Notes under the pieces: model-generated
What the model was told of the DNA's origin: nothing
What the model saw: the letters and a program-made list of their open reading frames with translations, nothing else
Databases searched by the model: none
Position numbers and translations under genes: made by a program
Assembly (NCBI GenBank): GCA_001709035.1
Contig: LVKA01000027.1
Coordinates: forward strand, 1 to 64,000
Direction: 5' to 3'
DNA from: Candidatus Thiodiazotropha endoloripes
GTDB taxonomy: Bacteria > Pseudomonadota > Gammaproteobacteria > Chromatiales > Chromatiaceae
Length of the DNA stretch: 64,000 nt
Part shown: positions 27,365 through 37,050 of the stretch, piece after piece
Layout: every line of letters begins with the position of its first letter
How positions within the stretch are numbered: position 1 is the first letter of the stretch

Positions 27365-28961
27365 GTCTCAAAATATTCTCTACGCTCAGGAGCGTGATGA
27401 TTCAAAGCCACCCAAATCAGGCTGGCGGATTCTCATCGTAGACGATGAACCTGATGTACATGCTGTAACCGAGTTAGCTCTGGAGGATCTGGTCTTTGCC
27501 GAACAGGGTATCGAGTTTGGACATGCCTATACAGCAAATGAGGCAAGGGACTATCTGAAACGATATCCGGATACGGCTTTGATCTTACTCGATGTGGTTA
27601 TGGAAAGTGACCAGGCCGGGTTGGAACTGGTCGATCTCATACGAAATGAACTCCACAATGACCTGGTGAGGATCATCTTACGTACCGGGCAACCGGGCCA
27701 GGCGCCGGAAAGAGAGGTGATTCTTCACTATGACATCAATGACTATCGGGAAAAGACTGATCTTACCTCACTGAAGCTCTTCTCATCGGTTGTATCTGCT
27801 CTGCGTAACTATCGTGACCTGATGGTTATCGAAAAGAACAAAATCGGTCTGGAGAAGATCATACGCTCTTCAGGTTCTTTATATAACATCGACTCGCTTG
27901 AAAACTTCATATGCGGTGTGCTGACACAGTTGGAAGCTCTGCTGAATTTAGGCGAACATACTTTTTACAGTCATGCTTTCGGAGTTTTGAAAGATGACAG
28001 TGACACAAGCATTGAACAGCAACGCATCATTGCTGGTACGGGGAACTACGCTTCGTCCACCAATCAGAGTCTCATAGACGTTGTTGATGAGCAGGTTATG
28101 GAGCGAATCAAAAAGGCCCTATCCGACAGTGGGAGTTTCTTCTATTCTGATGCCTGCCTGATCGAGTTGTGTAATGCCGAAGGGCGTGACGGGCTACTGT
28201 ATATCGAAGGAAAACTTCCACAGCTCGATGACGTCGATCACAATCTGGTTGAGATATTTATCAGTAATGCAGCAATTGCACTGGGCAATTTGTTTTTAAC
28301 TCAAGAGGTTGAACTGACCCAGAAGGAAGTGCTTTACACATTGGGTGAATTCGCAGAATGCCGCTCTCAAGAGGTCAGCCGGCATGTGGCCAGAGTGAGT
28401 AAACTGACAGGTCTGATGGGACAAAAACTGGGCTTTGACAGCGACAACTGCGAATTGCTGCAACTTGCCGCAGCGATGCATGATATCGGAAAAATTGCCA
28501 TCCCCTCTGAGTTACTTGAGAAGCCCGGTCCGCTTTCCGATGAAGAGTGGCGAATCATGCATGATCATTGCCGATATGGACACTCATTACTCAGCAGAGC
28601 AAAACGCCCGTTACTCAAACTGGCAGCTATCATTGCTCATCAGCACCATGAACGGTGGGATGGCACAGGGTATCCTCAAGGCTTGAAGGGTGACGAGATA
28701 CATCTGTATGGCCGTATTGTCGCCATTGCCGATGTGTTTGATGCATTGGGTAATGCTCGTGTCTACAAAGAGGCCTGGTCATTGGAGCGGATCGTTGACT
28801 ATTTCAAGCTACAGCGCGGTCAGCAATTCGATCCGCAGCTCACAGATCTGCTGCTGGAAAATATTGAAGAGTTTGCATCTCTCAGGGAGATCTATAGCGA
28901 TGAACGTTACCAGCGGCCGCAACTTGCCGATGGTGGCAATGGCCCCGGTTTGGATCTTTAA
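27354..28961 (+). CDS. response regulator with HD-GYP phosphodiesterase domain
   Basis: I start at ATG 27354, preceded by GAGGGCAAGG; a second ATG at 27342 is in frame. The 535-residue protein has a receiver (ILIVDDEPDVHAV, phospho-Asp in LILLDVVM near 80), a DUF3369-type middle region (about 135-320) and an HD-GYP domain. The latter has AMHDIGKIAIP near 374 and HHERWDGTGYPQGLKGDEI near 430, with all metal ligands. It should hydrolyse cyclic di-GMP under control of the kinase encoded upstream. An effect on biofilm or motility is inference. Confidence 0.93.
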   Translation: MISKSQNILYAQERDDSKPPKSGWRILIVDDEPDVHAVTELALEDLVFAEQGIEFGHAYTANEARDYLKRYPDTALILLDVVMESDQAGLELVDLIRNELHNDLVRIILRTGQPGQAPEREVILHYDINDYREKTDLTSLKLFSSVVSALRNYRDLMVIEKNKIGLEKIIRSSGSLYNIDSLENFICGVLTQLEALLNLGEHTFYSHAFGVLKDDSDTSIEQQRIIAGTGNYASSTNQSLIDVVDEQVMERIKKALSDSGSFFYSDACLIELCNAEGRDGLLYIEGKLPQLDDVDHNLVEIFISNAAIALGNLFLTQEVELTQKEVLYTLGEFAECRSQEVSRHVARVSKLTGLMGQKLGFDSDNCELLQLAAAMHDIGKIAIPSELLEKPGPLSDEEWRIMHDHCRYGHSLLSRAKRPLLKLAAIIAHQHHERWDGTGYPQGLKGDEIHLYGRIVAIADVFDALGNARVYKEAWSLERIVDYFKLQRGQQFDPQLTDLLLENIEEFASLREIYSDERYQRPQLADGGNGPGLDL

Positions 28962-28973
28962 AGGGTTTTATCA

Positions 28974-29010
28974 CCGGTGGTAGCTGGCTTCGCGTATCGG
29001 CATCCACCGG
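28974..29010. terminator. inverted repeat between convergent genes
   Basis: CCGGTGG (28974-28980) and CCACCGG (29004-29010) lie between the 3' ends of the HD-GYP gene and lysA. A terminator function for either strand is plausible, though no T-run follows. Confidence 0.4.
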
Positions 29011-29065
29011 GATGACCATGTTACTGATCCTGAGCAAGGCATACTGAGGAGCCGGTTTAGCAAGA

Positions 29066-30319
29066 TTACATGGTCAAGTTGTCTGCTTCGAAATCCAGGG
29101 TTGCAAACAGATCATCCAGGGTCTCTTCACGACGTATCAGCTCAACCGTGCCATCTTCGCGGAGCAGTAGCTCTTTCGGCCTGACTTTGCCGTTGTAGTT
29201 GAAACCCATTGCCTGCCCATGTGCGCCGGTGTCATGTATGCAGATGATGTCGCCGTCTTCAATCTTCGGCAGAGGGCGCTGGATTGCAAACTTATCATTG
29301 TTCTCGCACAGCGAGCCAACTACGTCCACGATCTCATCCTCACCATCCTTGTTGAGTACCGAGACATGATGGTAGGCGCCATACATACCAGGACGCATCA
29401 GGGCGGACATGCATGAATCGACACCGACATAGGTTCTGTAGATCTCTTTACGGTTGATCGCTGTGGTTACCAGTACCCCATGAGGACCGGTAATGTAACG
29501 ACCGCTTTCCAGGTAGAGCTTAGGGGTATAACCATGGCTGTTTTTAAAGACCTTGAACAGCTCTGAAATTTCTCTGCCCATGCTGACGATATCCAGCGGC
29601 TTCTCTTCGGGTCTATAGGGTATGCCCAGACCGCCGCCGATATTGATGAAATCGAACTTGATGCCAAGTTCATTGGAAATCCAGTCAATTCGGTCGAGAA
29701 GCATGCGCGCGGTCTCAACCATGTAGGCGTGATTCAACTCATTCGAGGCCAGCATGGTGTGCAATCCAAATCGTTTTACACCGAGTGATTTAGCCTTGCG
29801 ATAGGCATCGATCAACTGATCGTGGGCAACGCCGTATTTGGCCTCCAAAGGATTGCCGATGATACTGTTACCGGTTCTGCGTTCACCCGGGTTGTAGCGA
29901 AAACAGATCAACTCTGGAACCTCTGGCACCTTGTCGAGCAGGGAGATGTCATCAAGGTTGAGGATACAACTGCCATCCGCCTCGGCGACATTGAACTCGT
30001 TGCCACTGGTGTTATTGGAGGTGAACATGATCTCTTCACCCCGGGCACCGATCTGTCGACTCATCACCAGCTCAGCAATGGAGCTGCAATCGAAGCCAAA
30101 GCCGATATCCTGCATCAGTTTCAGGATGGTTGGGTTCGGTAAGGCTTTCACTGCGAAGTATTCACGAAAGAAATCGACGCCACTGAATGCCTTGATCAAT
30201 TGTTGTCCGGTTTCACGGATCCCTTTTTCGTCATACAGATGAAATGGGGTGCCGTAGTGTTCGACAATTCTTTCAAGGTTCTGAGCAAGACGTTCAGAAT
30301 AATCTTTTGATACTGGCAC
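29066..30319 (-). CDS. lysA: diaminopimelate decarboxylase
   Basis: The 417-residue PLP enzyme converts meso-diaminopimelate to lysine. The start is GTG with AGAGG 8 bases upstream. The PLP lysine lies in YFAVKALPNP (K58), followed by GFGFDCSSIAEL, the INIGGGLGIPY phosphate loop, LESGRYITGP and the LCENNDKFA segment with the catalytic Cys. It differs from the usual proteobacterial type in several loops and resembles decarboxylase-fold proteins found beside dapL. It lies 98 bp downstream of dapL on the same strand. Confidence 0.9.
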   Translation of the reverse strand: MPVSKDYSERLAQNLERIVEHYGTPFHLYDEKGIRETGQQLIKAFSGVDFFREYFAVKALPNPTILKLMQDIGFGFDCSSIAELVMSRQIGARGEEIMFTSNNTSGNEFNVAEADGSCILNLDDISLLDKVPEVPELICFRYNPGERRTGNSIIGNPLEAKYGVAHDQLIDAYRKAKSLGVKRFGLHTMLASNELNHAYMVETARMLLDRIDWISNELGIKFDFINIGGGLGIPYRPEEKPLDIVSMGREISELFKVFKNSHGYTPKLYLESGRYITGPHGVLVTTAINRKEIYRTYVGVDSCMSALMRPGMYGAYHHVSVLNKDGEDEIVDVVGSLCENNDKFAIQRPLPKIEDGDIICIHDTGAHGQAMGFNYNGKVRPKELLLREDGTVELIRREETLDDLFATLDFEADNLTM

Positions 30320-30417
30320 TTGTGTACCTCTTAATACTTCATAGTGCTTATGTTCGATGAACTGGCCACGGATGGTGGTGAGTTATCCGCCATTCGTGGG
30401 CCAGGCCGTATTCAAGT

Positions 30418-31638
30418 TCAAAGTGACGCTTTAACCCTCTCCATGGCTTGCTGCACGTTTTCAAAGCTGTTGAAGGCGCTGATTCTGATATAGCCTTCAC
30501 CGCATTTACCGAAACCGGCGCCAGGTGTGCATACCACACCGGCATTATTCAGCAGGGTGTCAAAGAAGTCCCAGGAATCCCCTTTGGCGTCAATCCAGAT
30601 ATAGGGAGAGTTTTCACCGCCAATGCAGTCATAACCCAGACTCTCAATTTGTTCGCGGATATACTTGGCGTTTTTCATGTAATAGGTAACCAGTTCGGCA
30701 ACCTGCGCCTGGCCTTCAGCTGTATAGACAGCGGCGGCCGCCTTCTGCACCGGATAGGAGACACTGTTGAACTTGGTGGTATGTCTGCGATTCCACAGTT
30801 CATGGATGGAGACAGGCTCACCGGCTTCGGTGTAAGCCGTGCAGTCTTTGGGCACCACCGTGTACGCACAACGGGTACCGGTGAAACCGGCATTCTTTGA
30901 AAAACTGCGGAACTCGACAGCAACTTCCCGTGCTCCCTCGATTTCGAAGATGGAGCGGGGCAAATCCGGATCCTGTACAAAGGCTTCATAGGCGGCATCG
31001 AAGAGAATCAATGCCTTGTTCTGTTTCGCATAGTCGACCCACTGTTTGAGCTGCGCTTTGGTTGCTGTCGCTCCGGTGGGATTGTTGGGAAAGCAGAGGT
31101 AGATCAGATCCACAGGCTCAGTGGGAAGTTCTGGGATGAAGCCGTTGGCTTTGGTGCCATCCAGATAGGTCAGCCCGGTGTATCGACCGTTTTCAGCCGC
31201 ACCTGTACGACCAGCCATGACATTGGTGTCCACATAGACCGGGTAGACCGGGTCGGGAATGGCAACCCTCACATCATCGGCAAAGATCTCCTGGAAATTA
31301 CCTGAATCACATTTTGCCCCGTCACTGACAAAGACTTCGTCAGTTGCGATATTGCAGCCGCGGCTCTGATAATCGCCTTCAGCAATCGCCTTACGCAGAA
31401 AATCGTAGCCCTGCTCAGGGCCATAACCGTGAAAAGTGGCGTCTGTGGCCATTTCGTCCACGGCAGCATGAAATGCCTTGACGCAAGCTTCCGGCAGTGC
31501 ACGGGTTACGTCACCTATACCCAAACGAATGATATCTTTATCCGGGTTGGCCTCCTGAAAGGACGAGACCCGTTTTGCGATGTCTGAGAACAGGTAGGAA
31601 GCCTGGAGTTTCTTATAGTTCTCATTGATTTTGATCAT
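30418..31638 (-). CDS. dapL: LL-diaminopimelate aminotransferase
   Basis: I start at ATG 31638, with GAGGTG upstream. The 406-residue class I/II aminotransferase shows [51 protein letters not shown] and [12 protein letters not shown] with the PLP lysine near 242. These are DapL features. The enzyme makes LL-DAP directly from tetrahydrodipicolinate, bypassing DapC/DapD/DapE. DapL is unusual in gammaproteobacteria, and its pairing with lysA suggests the two moved together. A perfect -10 box lies 31 bp upstream. Confidence 0.93.
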   Translation of the reverse strand: MIKINENYKKLQASYLFSDIAKRVSSFQEANPDKDIIRLGIGDVTRALPEACVKAFHAAVDEMATDATFHGYGPEQGYDFLRKAIAEGDYQSRGCNIATDEVFVSDGAKCDSGNFQEIFADDVRVAIPDPVYPVYVDTNVMAGRTGAAENGRYTGLTYLDGTKANGFIPELPTEPVDLIYLCFPNNPTGATATKAQLKQWVDYAKQNKALILFDAAYEAFVQDPDLPRSIFEIEGAREVAVEFRSFSKNAGFTGTRCAYTVVPKDCTAYTEAGEPVSIHELWNRRHTTKFNSVSYPVQKAAAAVYTAEGQAQVAELVTYYMKNAKYIREQIESLGYDCIGGENSPYIWIDAKGDSWDFFDTLLNNAGVVCTPGAGFGKCGEGYIRISAFNSFENVQQAMERVKASL

Positions 31639-31668
31639 GCTGCACCTCAGGAAACCGAAAAACGGGCC

Positions 31669-31674
31669 ATTATA
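31669..31674 (-). promoter_or_regulatory. probable -10 element of the dapL promoter
   Basis: TATAAT on the minus strand, 30 bp before the dapL ATG. A -35 box is not obvious. No lysine riboswitch-like structure was seen between it and the start. Confidence 0.5.
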
Positions 31675-31905
31675 CAGGGATTGAGGCTGAGTAGGAGTGT
31701 TTCCAGCCAATCGTCGCTAGCCGGGTCGTGATCAGAGCGAGTGGTGGAGATTCTATCTAACATATTGAATTACATAGAGTATCAAGCGCTATTCTCGATT
31801 CTTTGTTGATTCAAAAGGTCAATAATCGAGGTGTTTTATCGCACCGGCATCCAGCTCAGCCGGCGAATCCCCTGTTCTGTTCAGATTGATCGGCCGCTGA
31901 TCTCA

Positions 31906-32247
31906 TCAGAAGAGCTGTGCATATTGATCCGCTTTGAAACCAAGGTGGAGCTGTTTTCCATCATCCAGCAATGGACGTTTGATGATCGATGGATGAGTCA
32001 GCATGATTTGAATCGCTTGTTTCTCGTCCAGATTTGCCTTTGCAGCTTCGTCCAACTGGCGCCAGGTGGTACTGCGCTTGTTGAGTAAATTCTCCCAGCC
32101 CAATTGACTGGTCCAGGCAGTGAGCATGGCTTCATCAACCCCCGCTTTTTTATAGTCGTGAAACTCATATGCCACGCCGTGGTCGTCAAGCCACCGACGG
32201 GCTTTTTTTATCGTGTCGCAATTGGGGATGCCGTACATTTTGACCAT
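31906..32247 (-). CDS. ArsC/Spx-family reductase, YffB type
   Basis: The 113-residue product begins VKMYGIPNCDTIKKARRWL, with a single active-site Cys (C10) in the glutaredoxin-like position, and ends LLDDGKQLHLGFKADQY, the common end of YffB-type ArsC-like proteins. Known YffB proteins are thiol-dependent reductases of uncertain substrate, often near dapE. I start at ATG 32247; an upstream extension would add unrelated residues, and a second ATG three codons later is also possible. Its position beside dapL echoes the lysine-pathway linkage. Confidence 0.88.
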   Translation of the reverse strand: MVKMYGIPNCDTIKKARRWLDDHGVAYEFHDYKKAGVDEAMLTAWTSQLGWENLLNKRSTTWRQLDEAAKANLDEKQAIQIMLTHPSIIKRPLLDDGKQLHLGFKADQYAQLF

Positions 32248-32693
32248 TTTTTTACCACTTGAGGATCTAATTGCCTCTATAGTGACTGTTAAGAAAACCG
32301 TCGGCAAGTTAACTAATGGTGATCTTATCAACCACATGCTGAGTCTGGTGCAGACAAGTTCTAAGCAACCGTCACTTTTATGCAGTATGGATGTATGTGA
32401 TGATGTAACGAATTGTTTTTTAATAAATTCAATGTGTTAGGTATGAATTGTTCTCAAGTCTGCTACTTGCATCAATGGTGGCCCATTCTATAGTCAGCCA
32501 ATAATCGGTTGTTCAGGCCACCAGTAAGCGACGTCTCAGCGGAAAGGTCTCGAAGCAGATTCCTATTTGAATTTGTTTATCCCTGATTTGCTACCGTCTG
32601 TTCCTTTTGTGCCCTTTTCAGGGTAAATCTCGTCGTGACTGGTGATACAATTCCCGCCACCAAAGTTGCAAGGGTTACCAAAAAGGATTTTCG
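32248..32693. other. spacer with inverted repeat
   Basis: GGTGGCC (32477-32483) pairs with GGCCACC (32516-32522). The rest shows no supported gene. A TACAAT box about 45 bp before the next ATG may be a -10 element. Confidence 0.4.
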
Positions 32694-32885
32694 ATGTTTA
32701 AGTTTAATGAAGACGAAGGTTGGCAAGTGAATGCTGACCAGCACTTGATTACTCACCAGAACGGTTTCAAGGCTGAATACAAGGGTAACTGCATTTACGG
32801 AATCAAGCATTTTCCGATTGAGGCAACCATCCACGACATACGTAATATGGTCAGTAAGGCTGAAGAGTTTCTATCCCGCCTTTGA
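32694..32885 (+). CDS. small hypothetical protein
   Basis: The 63-residue product starts at ATG with an AAAAAGGAT ribosome site. It has a beta-strand pattern, DEGWQVNADQHLITHQNGFK, then YKGNCIYGIKHFP and a C-terminal helix, VSKAEEFLSRL. The composition looks like a real folded small protein. No function is known. It stands alone. Confidence 0.6.
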   Translation: MFKFNEDEGWQVNADQHLITHQNGFKAEYKGNCIYGIKHFPIEATIHDIRNMVSKAEEFLSRL

Positions 32886-33144
32886 TCAGCGTTATCGGGA
32901 TGTGGACCAATGTTCCATAACTGAGCCGTCATATTGCCACTGTAGGCAGGGCTCATCCCTCAATCGTTAATCAATCACCCATCCAGTTGTGTGAGATGCT
33001 CTGATCGGTCTCTTTAGAATCAATTGGTTAGAGTTACCTGGCATCACCTTGTTCCGGGTAGGTGGTTGCTATGGGAAGCATCACTCGACGCCCCCGATTT
33101 TTCTGCCATTCACGCCTTGTGTATCGACTTCCCAGAGCCGTAAT

Positions 33145-34611
33145 TCAAGGGCTTCTTGGCGATAGATGGGGAAACTCCCCAAGAAATTCTGTCTTCCACC
33201 AGTGGCCTGTGTCAGCCTTCTCTTCACTGTTGGTGAATGAGTAACGGTATACCAATACCCGAAGGTATTTTGGTGGGGTTTCCGGATAGGGATTGTGTGC
33301 CAGTAAGCTTGTCACACTGGGCGACCCTGCCTTGACTTGTCGCATGAACTGATCAAACCAATAGATCTGCACCGGATGCTGGGTCGGTACGAACCAGAGC
33401 ATCCAGTCGAGTCGGGGTTGATGGGGCAGGTTGAATCGGAGTCGATCCGTTGTGTCATCCGGCTTGTAGTTGAATTGATAGCTGCGCCATGCCCGGCCAT
33501 CGTTTGATCCCTGAATGATCAGTTCATGTCGCTCGGTCTGCATGGTCGGAAAAATATGATACAGGTGTCCAATCCCGAAATGCTGCACGGTTTCAGCTAA
33601 GGGTAGTGATTGTTTTATCACTGAATGATCCCAGAGTTTCGCCGAGAAGCTGATCAGGCTGGATGTGGGTATCGCAATAAAACATAAGATAATCATAAAG
33701 CTACGAATTGAGCCTACAGAGTTGTGGGTGCTTTTGATATTGGTAACCAGTCTGGCTGGCATGATTGACTTGATCAGTTTGTCATCCAAGAGAAACAGAC
33801 AGAGTGCGATGGTCAGAAAGTTGATGAAGTTATGGTTGCTGGTGGCGATGATCAGCAACTGCATCAGGATGGTGATCCCTGCAGCGGCCATGCGGAATTT
33901 CCTCGGCAGGAAAATGAAGAATGGCACGATCAGTTCGCTGAACAGGGTCAGTCCCACCCCGGCTTTCAGCAACAGATCGGGCAACTGATGGGCATACCAG
34001 GCGCCGATATGGGGTAGTGGTTGGGTCTCAAAATAGGTGTTGAGGGCGGTGAAACCAGACCAGGAGGGATCATTGCTGAACAGTTTGAACAGCCCTGACA
34101 TGAATCGCAGACGAAACAGCAGCCAGTCGAACAAAAATATCAGCAGCGGGTTGGCGCCGCCAACCAGGAATATGGCGAGAAACCCGGCTTCGAGTAGCAG
34201 CGTATCCCATTGAAAATTCATGAATACCTGTCCTGCATGATAGAGCGACAGATAGAGCAGGAATAACAGGATCAGAACGGATCGCTGCCAACGCCCGATC
34301 AGTAGCATCAATGAGAGCAGGACTCCCAGCAGAGCCGCACTCTGAAGCCGTCCGTCCTCTGTCCCAATCAACCAGAAGATTGATGGAAAGCGCAGCCAGG
34401 CCTGATCCCCAAGGTGTTGCTGAGCCAGGGTGAAATGGTTATCCAGCGGTAGGATGCCTTGACTCCCCACCAGGCCGGTAATCTGAGAAGCCAGTGAGGC
34501 GAAAGCGCTCAGGTAGATCAATGCAAGCAATCGCAGGAACAGCCAACTGATGATCTGATACCGGTCATCATGGTCAAGCAAAGGTTTGAGCCGGGCGATT
34601 ATGGATTCCAT
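33145..34611 (-). CDS. lipase maturation factor-like membrane protein (LMF/DUF1222)
   Basis: The 488-residue protein has about eight membrane helices, with the diagnostic FMNFQWDTLLLEAGFLAIFL and the RLRFMSGLFKLFSNDPSW loop of lipase maturation factor family proteins. The C-terminal part carries the soluble region with RLRFNLPHQPRLDWMLWFVP. In animals LMF1 helps secretory lipases fold; the bacterial role is not known. It has no lipase gene nearby. Confidence 0.9.
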   Translation of the reverse strand: MESIIARLKPLLDHDDRYQIISWLFLRLLALIYLSAFASLASQITGLVGSQGILPLDNHFTLAQQHLGDQAWLRFPSIFWLIGTEDGRLQSAALLGVLLSLMLLIGRWQRSVLILLFLLYLSLYHAGQVFMNFQWDTLLLEAGFLAIFLVGGANPLLIFLFDWLLFRLRFMSGLFKLFSNDPSWSGFTALNTYFETQPLPHIGAWYAHQLPDLLLKAGVGLTLFSELIVPFFIFLPRKFRMAAAGITILMQLLIIATSNHNFINFLTIALCLFLLDDKLIKSIMPARLVTNIKSTHNSVGSIRSFMIILCFIAIPTSSLISFSAKLWDHSVIKQSLPLAETVQHFGIGHLYHIFPTMQTERHELIIQGSNDGRAWRSYQFNYKPDDTTDRLRFNLPHQPRLDWMLWFVPTQHPVQIYWFDQFMRQVKAGSPSVTSLLAHNPYPETPPKYLRVLVYRYSFTNSEEKADTGHWWKTEFLGEFPHLSPRSP

Positions 34612-34971
34612 CCGGATTGGCCTGTGATTACTGGATATGAAAAAGTTTACAGAAATTCAGCTGATTCCAGTAGGCCTCAGTGGGATTTTTAAACCGGGGC
34701 ATGTAGTCACGAATCTAAAAATCAGGATGGATCGATGCTATGAAGTGGGTGGGTAGGGGTGAGGTGCCAATTGAGATGAAACTTGCACTGGACCAACGGA
34801 TAAACCCGGCGCATGACCGAGTTCAGGGGAAGCATCAGATATGGCATCAGAAAGAGCTGACGTATTTTATGGCAAGCTATACTAGTCATCATGAATGCTT
34901 GGATGGCCAGGCAGTATCCGGTTGTAGATTCCGGCACTATCCCCCCGATCAGTAGGAGCTAGAAAGAGTAG
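34612..34971. other. spacer upstream of yceH
   Basis: Overlapping short frames on both strands (34722-34955) have no recognisable content. I see no repeat or RNA gene here. The yceH promoter must lie in this 360-bp stretch. Confidence 0.45.
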
Positions 34972-35640
34972 ATGCTTATTGAATTGACACCTCTGCAGGC
35001 GAGAATCATTGGTTGTCTGCTGGAAAAAGAGATTATCACTCCGGATCAATACCCCTTGTCACTCAGTTCATTGACCAATGCCTGCAATCAGAAAAGCAGC
35101 CGGGAGCCTGTACTCCAGCTCAGTGAGTCCGAGGTTCAGAACGGTCTTGATGAGTTGAAGAAGAAACATCTGGTCAGCGACCGCACGGGTTTTGGCAGCA
35201 GGGTGGCCAAATATCAGCATCGGTTTTGCAATGTGGGTTTTGGTTCTCTGGAGTTGAGCGGCCAGGAACGTGCGGTTGTCTGTGTTCTGCTCCTCAGGGG
35301 AGCGCAAACACCGGGCGAATTGCGTAGCCGTACAAACCGGCTTTGTGAATTTGAGGATGTACACCAGACGGAAGCAGTACTCGATCAATTGATGCAGAGG
35401 GAGGACGGGCCATTTGTAGTTCGACTGGGACGTGAACCCGGTAAAAGGGAGTCAAGATATGCCCATCTTTTCTGTGGGGAGGTCAGCGGTCTAGAGCGTC
35501 AGGAGCATGCTGAGGCAGCTGAGCTTACACAGACATCTGATGAGAATCGTTTGGTTCAACTTGAAAAAGAGGTCGAGTCTTTAAGGCATGAGCTGGATAG
35601 TATCAAGGCACGACTTGATCTGCTTACCGAACAGGAGTGA
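34972..35640 (+). CDS. yceH: YceH family protein (DUF480)
   Basis: The 222-residue protein starts [20 protein letters not shown], followed by [39 protein letters not shown] and [11 protein letters not shown], which is the standard YceH (UPF0502) pattern of two winged-helix domains. A coiled-coil tail ends the protein. A DNA-binding role is likely but not proven. An AGGAG ribosome site lies upstream. Confidence 0.94.
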   Translation: MLIELTPLQARIIGCLLEKEIITPDQYPLSLSSLTNACNQKSSREPVLQLSESEVQNGLDELKKKHLVSDRTGFGSRVAKYQHRFCNVGFGSLELSGQERAVVCVLLLRGAQTPGELRSRTNRLCEFEDVHQTEAVLDQLMQREDGPFVVRLGREPGKRESRYAHLFCGEVSGLERQEHAEAAELTQTSDENRLVQLEKEVESLRHELDSIKARLDLLTEQE

Positions 35641-35710
35641 GTCCCGCTTTAACCAAAAAGCGTGGGTGTTGGCCTGTTCCCCGCAAGCCATTAATCGGGC
35701 AGGGGTCGAC

Positions 35711-36424
35711 TTACCAGGGGATCTCCTCACCACGACGGAAAAATCCACCGCTGGGGCCATCATTCAAAAGTGTGGCAGCCCACACGATACCCTTGACCCC
35801 CTCTTCCACAGATAGACTGGCCTCATCACCCCCCATTCGGGTCCTTACCCAGCCTGGGCAGACTGAGTTGATCTTAATCCGGGTCTGTTTGAGTTCATCG
35901 GCAAGAATCCGGGTGACCGCATTGAGTGCGGTCTTGGAGAGTCGGTAGGCCGGGCAACAACCATTCATATCACTTAATTGCCCCATCCCCGATGAGACAT
36001 TGACGATTCTGCCTTCACCGTGCATAAGTGGGATCAGGGCCTGGCAGAGGCGAAGGGGAGCAAGGGTGTTGACCATGAATCCCTGTCGTACCAATTCCGG
36101 ATCAGCATTGAGTATGCTGCTTCGGTCGTCAGACGGTGGTGGATCGGGAAAGATTCCGGCATTGTTGACCAGTACATCGATATCTTTAAATTTTTCAGAC
36201 AGATAAGATGCTAATGCTGTTATCGACCCACTGTTGCTCACATCGAGCGGGAAAAACTCCACATTCAGCCCCTCATCAAGTAGTTGTTCGGTGGCTGCCA
36301 GGCCCTGTGCCTCATCTCTGGCAGTAAGCACCACATGTCGATCCAGTTGAGCCAGTTGTCGACTGGTTTCAAAACCTAACCCGCGATTTGCCCCTGTAAC
36401 GACAGCAACTGATTGATTTGGCAT
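35711..36424 (-). CDS. short-chain dehydrogenase/reductase
   Basis: A 237-residue classical SDR: TGANRGLGFETSRQLA coenzyme loop (residues 10-25), NNAGIFPDP, VNVSSGMGQ with the catalytic Ser, and YRLSK near 156 with Tyr and Lys. VCPGWVRTRMGG follows. The Arg after the first coenzyme strand suggests NADP(H). It resembles carbonyl-reductase-like SDRs. The substrate is unknown. A GAGGA ribosome site precedes ATG 36424. Confidence 0.9.
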   Translation of the reverse strand: MPNQSVAVVTGANRGLGFETSRQLAQLDRHVVLTARDEAQGLAATEQLLDEGLNVEFFPLDVSNSGSITALASYLSEKFKDIDVLVNNAGIFPDPPPSDDRSSILNADPELVRQGFMVNTLAPLRLCQALIPLMHGEGRIVNVSSGMGQLSDMNGCCPAYRLSKTALNAVTRILADELKQTRIKINSVCPGWVRTRMGGDEASLSVEEGVKGIVWAATLLNDGPSGGFFRRGEEIPW

Positions 36425-37050
36425 GAATTATCCTCTGAGTTTTCGAGTTTTGCCGGATCGGTTTCCGGTAACAGGCTAGCGGACGAATCCCCATCAGACC
36501 CGGATTATGACCGTATCGGGAACACACCCGTAGATTATATGGTCAACTCAATGGAGAGTAACAGATCGATCAACCTTCATGACAAACACGCCAGCTTCAT
36601 TCCTGTGGAATCCAATGGTTTTGCCCATACCAGCTGTTGATCAATCAGGTTAAGGACCACTGAACAAGTCATTAACCGACATCTTGTCGCCAAAATGCGC
36701 CGCTTCTGCGTTGCAGATCTTCGCAATAGCGGGCTATATCGTGCGATCTGCGCCTTGGTTCGGCAACTTTTGATCGACAATCTGTTCGGCTCAGACTTAT
36801 TCAGAGGTTCCTTAAGATTTGCTTATAAGATTCATCGGCGAGAAGATTGCCGATATTACATATTTGTGAAGGAAATAAGGCAAGAAATAGCCTATTCTTC
36901 ATACATTGGTCTCAGGGATGAGGAACAAGCCAGCTGACAGATTATGGGTTTGTGGCGAAGCTTTTTTTATTGCCCGAAAGCCATAATCTATGTGACAAAT
37001 TGAAGCAGATAAGGTCAAATCTCGCGTATAGCCGATGTCGGGTTGTTAAT
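36425..37050. other. spacer carrying the MITE
   Basis: Besides the MITE, this 626-bp stretch contains only short frames without recognisable content. An upstream extension of the next ORF reaches 36952 in frame. Confidence 0.45.
36650..36815. mobile_element. IS5-like MITE with 4-bp TTAA target duplication
   Basis: The element spans 36654-36811 (158 bp), flanked by TTAA on both sides. Its ends, GGACCACTGAACAAGTC at the left and the complement GGAACCTCTGAATAAGTC at the right, are imperfect terminal inverted repeats. The end sequence resembles IS5, whose target duplications follow YTAR, as TTAA does. No transposase is present, so it is a non-autonomous element moved in trans. Stop codons and a short shadow ORF (36577-36780) cross it. 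Confidence 0.75.

Noticed and set aside
34722-34955. overlapping short ORFs on both strands upstream of yceH
   Set aside because: They are mirror frames with no recognisable content.
36577-36780. 67-codon minus-strand ORF
   Set aside because: It crosses the MITE boundary, so it is a chance frame in mobile DNA.
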